Positions 1-5,136 are shown, numbered from the stretch's first letter. The stretch: DNA of 5,209 nt from Anaerolineales bacterium (GCA_015491595.1 WFVP01000008.1:1-5209), one strand, 5' to 3'. Numbers and translations are program-made. The notes: generated by a model from the sequence alone, not told the origin.

Positions 1-532
<532 letters not shown>

Positions 533-680
533 GACGTTTCCGTCTCGCGTCAGGTTCAACCCTGAGATTTACTTGACTCGGAGCCCAGGCCGGTTCGGAA
601 CCTCCGGCCCTGCGGTCGCTTTTCTCTTGTCAAGGTGCCGGGTCGCTTCAACCCTTGCCCTTTGTTTCCCCTCACAGGCG
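533..680 (-). promoter_or_regulatory. 16S rRNA leader with hairpins and a candidate boxB/boxA
   Basis: This is the transcribed spacer between the inferred rRNA start site (about 680) and the mature 16S 5' end. Hairpins seen: AGACG/CGTCT with a GAAA loop on the RNA strand (532-545, abutting the 16S start); TCAGG/CCTGA (550-565); GGCCGG/CCGGCC (588-609); and GGGT/ACCC with a 7-base loop (640-654). Directly after the last one, on the minus strand, comes GCACCTTGACAAG (637-625), which matches the bacterial boxA antitermination consensus TGCTCTTTAACA well. The order hairpin then boxA is that of boxB-boxA elements of rRNA leaders bound by NusB/S10. An 8-base direct repeat GGTCGCTT (614-621 and 641-648, plus strand) is also present. 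The antitermination role is inferred from position and a partial match. Confidence 0.55.
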
Positions 681-686
681 CCCTTT

Positions 687-714
687 ATTATAGGCGCCCG
701 CCCCACCTTGTCAA
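687..714 (-). promoter_or_regulatory. rRNA operon promoter (perfect -35 and -10)
   Basis: On the minus strand TTGACA (714-709) and TATAAT (692-687) are separated by 16 bp, both exact sigma-70/SigA consensus. Transcription should begin near 680 and give a leader of about 148 bases before the 16S. The stretch between -10 and start is AAAGGGCGC, GC-rich like the discriminators of stringently controlled rRNA promoters. The heptamer GGCGCCC occurs on both sides of the -10 box (677-683 and 693-699, plus strand), exactly 16 bp apart. A-rich bases just upstream of the -35 could act as an UP element. No second exact promoter is seen: another TTGACA at 633-628 has no -10 box downstream. Confidence 0.9.
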
Positions 715-762
715 GCGTTTTTCCCCGCTTTTCCGAAAAGTCTTATCATCCCAATCGCGTGT

Positions 763-1767
763 TCAAACCGCGCCTTCCTCCAGCGCCGGCTCCAGGGGAT
801 GCCACCGCTCCCACTCGTCCAGGCCCGACGGGTCCAGCCCCAAACCCCGCCACAGCATCCGCAGGGTGTTCCAGTGCACCCACTCCCAGGCCCGCGGGCT
901 GGCATTGGCGTTGTGGGGGCTGAGAAGGACGTTGGGCATCCGGCGCAACGGGCTGTCCTCCGGCAACGGCTCCACTTCGAACACGTCCAGGGCCGCGCCC
1001 GCAATGCGCCCCTCCACCAACGCTTCAATCAGGGCCTCTTCATCCACCACCGGGCCACGCGCGGTGTTGATGAGCACCGCGGTGGGTTTCATCAGGGCCA
1101 GACGTTCCCGGTTGATGAGATGATAACTGGTGGGATTCAGGTCGCAGTTCAGACTCACGAAATCCGCGCGGCGCAACAATTCCTCTAAGGACACCATCTC
1201 CACGCCCACTTCCTTCAGGAAATCCGGGTCGATGGGCCGGATGTCGTTCCCCAGCAGGCGCATACCGAAAGCCCGCGCGCGGCGGAGCACGGCTTTCCCG
1301 ATATTCCCAACGCCGACGACGCCCAGGGTGAGCTCGTTGAGGGCCCGCGCGACCGTTTTCTCCCAGGCGCCGGCCTTCATCCGCGCGTCCAGTTGGGGAA
1401 TCTGCCGCGCGAAGGCCAGGATGAAGCCCAGGACCGTATCCGCCACGGGCTCGGTGAACGCACCCGGCGTGTTGTAGACCGCGATGCCCAGACGCCGCGC
1501 GGCGTCCCGGTCGATGGAATCCACCCCCGTCCCCCACTTGGCGATGACCTTCAGGCGGGGGACACAGGCCTCCAGCACCCGCGCGGTGAACCGGTCGTCC
1601 CCGCACAAGGCGCCATCGAACTGACCGGCATAGGCCATCAGGTCCGTCTCCTCCAGGCGCTCCTGCACCTGGGGCCGGAGGACCTCGAGGCCGAAGGCCT
1701 CGAACACGGGGCGCACCCGCTCCCAAATGCGTAGCATGTACGGTGCCGTGAGCAATACGGTGGGCAT
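763..1767 (-). CDS. NAD-dependent D-2-hydroxyacid dehydrogenase (phosphoglycerate dehydrogenase-like)
   Basis: A 334-residue cytoplasmic enzyme expected to interconvert a 2-keto acid and a D-2-hydroxyacid with NAD(H). The N-terminal catalytic domain (about 1-100) carries the family block WGTGVDSID (78-86) and YNTPG (98-102). The Rossmann domain (about 101-290) has the dinucleotide motif GVGNIG (152-157) and an acidic residue at D175 (GNDIRP), which favours NAD over NADP. The catalytic triad is visible: R237 in INTARGP, E266 in DVFEVEP, and H285 in SPHNAN. It lacks the ACT domain of long phosphoglycerate dehydrogenases, so serine synthesis is possible but not shown; glyoxylate/hydroxypyruvate or other keto-acid reductase is equally possible. 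PHNAN replaces the usual PHIG/PHIA after the catalytic His, as in some subgroups. ATG at 1767 is preceded by GGGAGGAAAGG, a good ribosome site. It is transcribed towards the rRNA promoter, whose -35 lies 48 bases past the stop; no convincing terminator lies between. Confidence 0.93.
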   Translation of the reverse strand: MPTVLLTAPYMLRIWERVRPVFEAFGLEVLRPQVQERLEETDLMAYAGQFDGALCGDDRFTARVLEACVPRLKVIAKWGTGVDSIDRDAARRLGIAVYNTPGAFTEPVADTVLGFILAFARQIPQLDARMKAGAWEKTVARALNELTLGVVGVGNIGKAVLRRARAFGMRLLGNDIRPIDPDFLKEVGVEMVSLEELLRRADFVSLNCDLNPTSYHLINRERLALMKPTAVLINTARGPVVDEEALIEALVEGRIAGAALDVFEVEPLPEDSPLRRMPNVLLSPHNANASPRAWEWVHWNTLRMLWRGLGLDPSGLDEWERWHPLEPALEEGAV

Positions 1768-1805
1768 GATGCCTTTCCTCCCACAGGAACCGTCGGACGA
1801 GGCTA

Positions 1806-1834
1806 AGCATAGCCGAAAACCGGCTCATCCTCAA
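1806..1834 (-). promoter_or_regulatory. Promoter of the dehydrogenase gene with a dyad in the spacer
   Basis: On the minus strand TTGAGG (1834-1829) and TATGCT (1811-1806) are 17 bp apart, a good match to the SigA consensus. Start of transcription should be near 1800, giving a leader of about 33 bases. The spacer contains an inverted repeat AGCCG/CGGCT (1811-1815 and 1821-1825) with a 5-base centre. It sits exactly between the two boxes, where a repressor or a MerR-type activator would bind. No regulator gene is in view, so the operator role is inference. Confidence 0.65.
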
Positions 1835-1917
1835 CTCCGGGCACCGCGCGCGGAGCGGGTGCGCCCTAACGGAGGCGGCCGCGCGGTGGCCAGGGACGTC
1901 CGAAGTCCCAAGGCCCT

Positions 1918-1926
1918 TGCTATAAT
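1918..1926 (+). promoter_or_regulatory. Extended -10 promoter of the ABC ATPase gene
   Basis: TGCTATAAT is an exact extended -10 element (TGn plus TATAAT at 1921-1926). No good -35 is found 16-18 bp upstream (GTCCGA at 1898-1903), which is typical of extended -10 promoters. Transcription should begin near 1933, 32 bases before the ATPase start codon. It is divergent from the dehydrogenase promoter about 85 bp away. Confidence 0.65.
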
Positions 1927-1964
1927 GGCCTCAACGAGAGCCCCCTGGAGGTCCGGCGAGGACG

Positions 1965-2771
1965 ATGCTGCGCATTGAAGGCCTTCGGGCCGGTTATGGC
2001 ACCCAAGGAGTGCTGGAAGACGTCACCTTCCACCTTCCCCCGGGACGTTTCGTCGCCCTGCTGGGGCCCAACGCGGCGGGGAAGACCACTCTGCTGCGGG
2101 TCATCACCGGGGTCTTGCGTCCGTGGCGGGGCACGGTGACCTGGCAGGGCCGGGACCTGACCGCCCTCTCCCCCCGGACGCGGGCCCGCCTGGTGGCCAT
2201 GGTGCCCCAGGCCCGGCGTTTACCTCCGGGCTTCACGGTGTACCAGACGGTGCTCCTGGGACGCACCCCGTACCTCAACTGGCTGGGCTTTCCCTCGGCC
2301 CGGGACCGGCAGGCCGTGGAACGGGCCCTCCACCTCACGGGCCTGACCTCCCTGGCCCATCGGGCCATCCACACCCTCTCTGGAGGGGAACAGCAACGGG
2401 TCCTGGTGGCGCGCGCCCTGGCCCAGGACACGCCCATCGTGCTGTTCGACGAACCCACCACCCACCTGGACCTGCGTTACCAGATGGACATCCTCGGCCT
2501 GGCCCGCCGCCTGGCCCACGAGGAACATCGCGCGGTGCTGGCCGTACTGCACGACCTGAACCAGGCGGCCCTTTATGCGGATACCGTCATCCTGCTCCAC
2601 CGAGGGCGTATCGTGGCTTCGGGTCCTCCCCAAGAAGTGCTCACCCCCTCTCGCATTCAGGACGTGTACGGGGTGGAAACGGAGATTTTACGTTGCAACG
2701 GTTCCCTGCTGGTGGTTCCCCGCCTCCACCCCAACTTCTATCCCTCCCCTCCTCCCAAAGGAAGGGACTAA
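1965..2771 (+). CDS. ABC transporter ATP-binding protein, FecE/BtuD/HmuV type (iron-siderophore, haem or cobalamin uptake)
   Basis: A 268-residue cytoplasmic ATPase that would power a FecCD-type permease importing an iron chelate, haem or vitamin B12. The nucleotide-binding parts are complete and in order: Walker A GPNAAGKTT (34-42), Q-loop Q82, signature LSGGEQQR (138-145), Walker B IVLFDEP (158-164) with catalytic E163, D-loop near 169, and H-loop H196. The substrate subfamily is judged from the overall layout and the C-terminal block with DVYGVETEI (233-241), typical of iron/B12 ATPases; which substrate is unknown. Walker A has Ala in place of the usual Gly of GPNGAGK, a tolerated change. 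The gene stands alone: the upstream neighbour is divergent, the downstream one convergent, and no permease or binding protein is in view. Start ATG 1965 has GAGGA close by and GGAGG 13 bases upstream (1947-1951). The stop TAA overlaps the stop of the opposite gene. Confidence 0.93.
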   Translation: MLRIEGLRAGYGTQGVLEDVTFHLPPGRFVALLGPNAAGKTTLLRVITGVLRPWRGTVTWQGRDLTALSPRTRARLVAMVPQARRLPPGFTVYQTVLLGRTPYLNWLGFPSARDRQAVERALHLTGLTSLAHRAIHTLSGGEQQRVLVARALAQDTPIVLFDEPTTHLDLRYQMDILGLARRLAHEEHRAVLAVLHDLNQAALYADTVILLHRGRIVASGPPQEVLTPSRIQDVYGVETEILRCNGSLLVVPRLHPNFYPSPPPKGRD

Positions 2772-3133
2772 AGCAACCGACTCAGGTCCTCCGCCGCGCG
2801 ACGCATTTCCAAGAACAGGAGCCCCAGTTTGGACTGCTCCCGCGCGAGGACGGTCAACACCGCCTCCTCCCCAATGGACATCAGGACCACGAAGCCCTGT
2901 TCTCCTTTGATGAACACCTGCTCCAGACGTCCCCGTCCCAGCTCGGAGGCAATGCGCTCCCCCAGGGAAAGCATGGCCGCGGACATGGCCGAGACCCGTT
3001 CCTCCTCGATGTCCTCAGGGAGGGCCGAAGCGATAGGAAGGCCGTCAATGCTGACCACCGCGGAGGCCTCGATATCCGCGGAAGCGCGTTGCAGGGTTTG
3101 GAGTCGCTCGAAGAGCTGTTGTGTCCTCGACAT
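2768..3133 (-). CDS. Roadblock/LC7 domain protein (MglB-like)
   Basis: A 121-residue soluble protein consisting almost only of a Roadblock/LC7 domain. The fold is recognisable: an N-terminal helix (about 4-20), a strand with the characteristic DG turn, VVSIDGLPIAS (27-37), a long central helix rich in Met/Ala/Ser (47-66, AMSAAMLSLGERIASEL), strands EQVFIKGEQGFVVL (71-84) and AVLTVLA (91-97), and a C-terminal helix with LGLLFLEMRRAAEDL (103-117). Such proteins dimerise and often act as GTPase-activating or scaffold partners of MglA/Rab-like small GTPases in bacteria; no MglA gene is in view. A TTG nine bases further upstream (3142) is in frame, but the GGAGG at 3144-3148 would sit 1 base from it and 10 bases from ATG 3133, so 3133 is chosen. 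It lies 87 bases after the protoglobin-like gene with no clear terminator or promoter between them, so co-transcription is likely. Its stop TAG overlaps the stop of the ABC ATPase. Confidence 0.9.
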   Translation of the reverse strand: MSRTQQLFERLQTLQRASADIEASAVVSIDGLPIASALPEDIEEERVSAMSAAMLSLGERIASELGRGRLEQVFIKGEQGFVVLMSIGEEAVLTVLAREQSKLGLLFLEMRRAAEDLSRLL

Positions 3134-3143
3134 GGGGACCAAA

Positions 3144-3148
3144 CCTCC
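3144..3148 (-). promoter_or_regulatory. Ribosome binding site deciding the Roadblock start
   Basis: CCTCC on the plus strand reads GGAGG on the minus strand. It is 10 bases from ATG 3133 and only 1 base from the alternative TTG at 3142, so it supports the shorter, 121-residue protein. Confidence 0.75.
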
Positions 3149-3220
3149 AGGGTTTCAAAATACGAGGAAACAAACGCCGCGGTGCAGGGACAGGGGTCAT
3201 CCCCCTTCTCCCGAAACCCG

Positions 3221-3814
3221 TCAGGCCTCCGCCTGCGCGTGCTTCTGCTCGGCCGTCATCTCGTCGGCGATTTCCTGAAGCGCCTGGGTCTGCAACCGCT
3301 TCAACAACGCCTCGGAAAAACCCGTCTCCCGCTGGATGGTGCGGCGGATGAGCATGTCGTGGGTGGCCACCATCACCGTGGCCGTCAGGTTCAGGATGCG
3401 CAGCAAAATCAAGCCCAATTCGCGGGCCTTTTCATATCCCATCGCTTCTTCGGCCCGGGCCATAATCCACGCCACCCAACGGGGCGCCAGGGCCAGCACC
3501 ACTTCATTGGGGACATCCGCACGCACGTGCTCCACTGCTATTTGCATCTGCCGGTAGAGGAACTCCTGCTCGTCGCGCACCTCAAAGAGGGAGCGGAACC
3601 ACTCGGCAATGCGTCCCCCTAAATAGGTCCTGACATACCCTTTGGTGGCCTCGTGGCTCTCCAACAGGTGCTGAATCTCGGCCTCCAATTCCTCGGCCCA
3701 GGCTTGGGCCTGCTCGGCCACCGCCCGTAGGGCCTCGAAGTCCCCGGCCTGCAGGCCGGACAACTGTTGAGCAACAGAGAGGATTTGTCTCATTTCTTCT
3801 CCCAACGCCATCAT
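3221..3814 (-). CDS. Stand-alone protoglobin-like (globin-coupled-sensor fold) protein
   Basis: A 197-residue, largely helical soluble protein with no signal peptide or membrane segment. From memory, the middle part aligns with archaeal protoglobin and HemAT-type sensor globins: the block FEVRDEQEFLYRQMQIAVEH (77-96) mirrors the protoglobin pattern F..RD...L.YQ..I...H, making H96 the candidate proximal haem ligand. The following RWVAW (112-116) and LLRILNLTATVMVATHD (137-153) fit the G and H helices. Length is that of single-domain protoglobins (about 195). No methyl-accepting, cyclase or kinase output domain follows; the chain ends in a charged helix (about 165-197). The distal Tyr usually found in a FY..L motif of helix B appears absent (region AEIQHLLES, 45-53), so haem binding is uncertain; non-haem globin sensors such as RsbR exist. 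Start ATG 3814 has GGAGG 7 bases upstream; ATG 3811 is an alternative one codon in. An in-frame open stretch extends further upstream, but it crosses the promoter and the tRNA and is not coding. It is probably the first gene of a two-gene unit with the Roadblock gene. Confidence 0.75.
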   Translation of the reverse strand: MMALGEEMRQILSVAQQLSGLQAGDFEALRAVAEQAQAWAEELEAEIQHLLESHEATKGYVRTYLGGRIAEWFRSLFEVRDEQEFLYRQMQIAVEHVRADVPNEVVLALAPRWVAWIMARAEEAMGYEKARELGLILLRILNLTATVMVATHDMLIRRTIQRETGFSEALLKRLQTQALQEIADEMTAEQKHAQAEA

Positions 3815-3821
3815 GGCCCTC

Positions 3822-3836
3822 CCTCCGCCACGGAGG
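3822..3836 (-). promoter_or_regulatory. Hairpin covering the ribosome binding site of the protoglobin-like gene
   Basis: On the minus strand CCTCCG and CGGAGG form a perfect 6-bp GC-rich stem with a 3-base loop in the mRNA leader. The 3' arm contains the GGAGG nearest the optimal distance to ATG 3814; a second, overlapping GGGAGGG (3823-3817) stays mostly free but is closer to the start. The structure could tune or thermally gate translation. The pairing is seen; the regulatory effect is inferred. Confidence 0.5.
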
Positions 3837-3845
3837 CGTTTGTAT

Positions 3846-3860
3846 GATTGATAGGATTGA
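3846..3860. repeat. Tandem GATTGA repeat at the transcription start of the protoglobin-like gene
   Basis: GATTGA occurs at 3846-3851 and 3855-3860, 9 bp apart, on the plus strand. The pair lies immediately downstream of the -10 box of the minus-strand promoter, covering about +1 to +15. Short tandem half-sites at this place can be an operator, but two hexamers alone may be chance. Confidence 0.35.
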
Positions 3861-3866
3861 CCGCAA

Positions 3867-3895
3867 CTTATACCTCGAGCAAAGAAGGGTGTCAA
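3867..3895 (-). promoter_or_regulatory. Promoter of the protoglobin-Roadblock unit
   Basis: On the minus strand TTGACA (3895-3890, exact) and TATAAG (3872-3867, one mismatch) are 17 bp apart, the optimal spacing for SigA. Transcription should begin near 3860, giving a leader of about 46 bases before ATG 3814. This promoter also shows that the open frame running further upstream on this strand is not part of the gene. Confidence 0.85.
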
Positions 3896-4103
3896 GAGGG
3901 AAATGGGGCACAAAATCCACCTTTTTCTGTGACATTCGTGCCTCCCGCATCCCACCCAAGAGGACACTCCGAAACGGTTCCCCGGAAGGCGTCTGCTACG
4001 GTCGAAAGACCGAGATTTGGTCCAAAATTGGGACAGAAGGGGGTGACACCTGTCGGGAAAGGACGCCAGCGTTTCCCACAGGCCTGACTTCAGAGGCCGA
4101 CGC
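3896..4103. other. Intergenic stretch with several short hairpins, no gene seen
   Basis: This is the core of the gap of about 330 bases between the protoglobin-like gene and the tRNA. No open frame here has a credible ribosome site or recognisable product. Short dyads seen: CGGTC/GACCG with a GAAA loop (3999-4012), TTTGG/CCAAA around one base (4016-4026), GGGAAA/TTTCCC (4055-4077, with an inner ACGC/GCGT alternative), and GGCCT/AGGCC (4081-4098). A longer-range match GGCGTC (3988-3993) with GACGCC (4062-4067) could enclose some of them. This density might mean a small structured RNA, but I recognise no known family, and GC-rich DNA gives short dyads readily. Confidence 0.35.
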
Positions 4104-4127
4104 TTTTCGTCTTGGGTAAGACTTCGG

Positions 4128-4133
4128 TATAAT
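4128..4133 (+). promoter_or_regulatory. -10 box of the tRNA-Arg promoter
   Basis: TATAAT lies 14 bases before the mature tRNA 5' end, so transcription starts near 4140 and leaves a short 5' leader for RNase P. The -35 region is weak (TTTTCG/TTTCGT around 4104-4110). A perfect dyad GTCTT/AAGAC with a 4-base centre (4109-4122) fills the spacer and ends 5 bases before the -10 box, a possible binding site. Confidence 0.7.
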
Positions 4134-4147
4134 GAAAGGGCCGATGC

Positions 4148-4220
4148 GCCCCAGTAGCTCAAAGGAGAGAGCAGCCGCCTCCTAAGCGGTGGGTTGGGGG
4201 TTCGACTCCCCCCTGGGGCA
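4148..4220 (+). tRNA. tRNA-Arg (anticodon CCU)
   Basis: The full cloverleaf can be drawn. Acceptor stem GCCCCAG/CTGGGGC (4148-4154 with 4213-4219); D stem GCTC/GAGC (4157-4160 with 4169-4172) with an 8-base loop; anticodon stem GCCGC/GCGGT (4174-4178 with 4186-4190, one G-U pair); anticodon loop CTCCTAA (4179-4185) with anticodon CCT at 4181-4183; 5-base variable loop; T stem GGGGG/CCCCC (4196-4200 with 4208-4212) and loop TTCGACT. Discriminator base is A4220 and CCA is not encoded, so it must be added by tRNA nucleotidyltransferase. It decodes the arginine codon AGG. Total 73 bases, no intron. Confidence 0.97.
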
Positions 4221-4228
4221 TGTGTGGG

Positions 4229-4271
4229 GATGTATGCAGGCCGACGGCGGGCTTGCATACATCTTTTGTTT
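4229..4271 (+). terminator. Rho-independent terminator after the tRNA
   Basis: A stem of 14 pairs (4229-4242 with 4250-4263; ten Watson-Crick pairs GATGTATGCA/TGCATACATC, one G-U, then GCC/GGC) with a 7-base loop is followed by TTTTGTTT (4264-4271). It begins 9 bases after the tRNA 3' end, and so should terminate the tRNA transcript. It stands 19 bases before the next start codon, so any transcript of that gene from the tRNA promoter must read through it. Confidence 0.9.
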
Positions 4272-4290
4272 CCCGGAGCCACCCAGGACC

Positions 4291-5058
4291 ATGTCCGTTT
4301 CCAAGCGACGTTCACTGCAGGTTCGGACCACAGGGGGCGGTCGCGTAGAGCCCCTGCCCGAAGGGCAGGGCTGGCGGTTGGTGCTGCCCCGGGGCGGCCC
4401 ACGTTACCGCCTGGCCCAACTGGACGACTATCTGGACCTGCCCCGGTCCCGGTTCCCCTGGCGCCCTCCGGTGGCGCTCCATCTGGAAGCCCGCATCACT
4501 CCCGGCGAGCCTCCGGGCACCTGGGGCTTCGGTTTCTGGAACGACCCCTTCGCCTTCCTGGGAGGCGCGGGCCGACGGCTACCCACCGGCCCCCAGGCGG
4601 TCTGGTTCTTCGGCGCGTCGCCGCCCAACTGGCTCAGCCTGCACTCCGAGGTGCCCGCGCGCGGCTTCTTCGCCGGGGTAACTGCCTGGCAGGCGCCGTG
4701 GTGGGCGTGGATGCTCACCCCCGGGGCTCTGCTCGCGGCCTGGGTCCCGGGCCTGCACCGATACGCGCGGCGCTGGACGGCCCGGTGGATGCGACAATGG
4801 GGCCGGGCCTGGCAGCCAACGCCCGGCGTCTGGCATCGCTATACCCTGCGCTGGGAAGCCGCGCGCGTGACCTTTTGGGTGGATGGCAAAGAAATCGGGA
4901 CCAGTCCCCTGGCCCCGCGTGGTCCGTTGGGCTTGGTGGTGTGGGTGGACAACCAGTTCGCCGCCTGGCCACCCGACGTCCGCCCCCGCTGGGGCGTGTT
5001 GGCCACGCCCGAGGACGTGGTGCTGGACATTCGCAACCTGCGCATCACCCCCGGATGA
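4291..5058 (+). CDS. Hypothetical protein with a concanavalin A-like (LamG/GH16-type) beta-sandwich
   Basis: A 255-residue protein of unknown role. The sequence alternates like a jelly-roll of the concanavalin A-like lectin/glucanase superfamily: VALHLEARI (61-69), TWGFGFWNDPFAF (77-89), QAVWFFGA (102-109), NWLSLHSEV (113-121), FFAGVTAW (126-133), then WHRYTLRWEAARVTFWVDGKEI split over 181-202, GPLGLVVWVDNQFAAWP (211-227) and a final VVLDIRNLRI (243-252). No EXDXE glycosidase motif is visible, so a binding or structural role is likelier than catalysis. Between about 134 and 178 a Trp/Arg-rich insert with a short hydrophobic run (TPGALLAAWVP, 143-153) breaks the fold and may be helical. The N terminus has basic residues but no hydrophobic signal core, so export is not indicated. 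ATG 4291 is taken because it follows the tRNA terminator; ribosome sites are weak (AGGA 2 bases away, GGAG 12 bases away). Longer in-frame versions would run into the tRNA and are rejected. No own promoter is evident. Confidence 0.72.
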   Translation: MSVSKRRSLQVRTTGGGRVEPLPEGQGWRLVLPRGGPRYRLAQLDDYLDLPRSRFPWRPPVALHLEARITPGEPPGTWGFGFWNDPFAFLGGAGRRLPTGPQAVWFFGASPPNWLSLHSEVPARGFFAGVTAWQAPWWAWMLTPGALLAAWVPGLHRYARRWTARWMRQWGRAWQPTPGVWHRYTLRWEAARVTFWVDGKEIGTSPLAPRGPLGLVVWVDNQFAAWPPDVRPRWGVLATPEDVVLDIRNLRITPG

Positions 5059-5068
5059 AGCGACCCTT

Positions 5069-5119
5069 ATACCAACTCTCCCATCATGTGGGACAATGGT
5101 ATCGTAGCCCGAATCGGGC
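5069..5119. repeat. Nested inverted repeats downstream of the beta-sandwich gene
   Basis: ATACCA (5069-5074) pairs with TGGTAT (5097-5102), and within it TCCCA (5079-5083) pairs with TGGGA (5089-5093) around TCATG. Directly after comes GCCCGA/TCGGGC around a single A (5107-5119). The first two could form one interrupted stem-loop in the 3' untranslated region. No T-tract follows, so this is not a terminator by itself; an RNA-stabilising or protein-binding role is conceivable. Confidence 0.5.
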
Positions 5120-5136
5120 GCGGGACCGCGGGAGAA

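Noticed and set aside
628..633. Second exact TTGACA (minus strand) as a P2 rRNA promoter
   Set aside because: No AT-rich -10 box lies 15-19 bp downstream; the sequence there is GC-rich. It fits better as part of a boxA-like element.
713..745. Terminator between the dehydrogenase gene and the rRNA promoter
   Set aside because: Small dyads exist (CTTTT/AAAAG and AAGCG/CGCTT), but they are short, AT-rich or overlap the -35 box, and no T-tract follows on the minus strand.
3192..3205. Hairpin GGGG/CCCC between the protoglobin-like and Roadblock genes as a terminator
   Set aside because: The stem is only 4 bp and no T-tract follows it on the minus strand.
2123..3622. Long 499-residue plus-strand open frame across three genes
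   Set aside because: Composition is Pro/Gly/Arg/His-rich as expected of an out-of-frame shadow in GC-rich DNA, and it overlaps three well-supported genes.
3221..4402. 393-residue version of the protoglobin-like protein on the minus strand
   Set aside because: The extension would run through the strong promoter at 3867-3895, the antisense of a tRNA and a terminator, with no ribosome site at its start.
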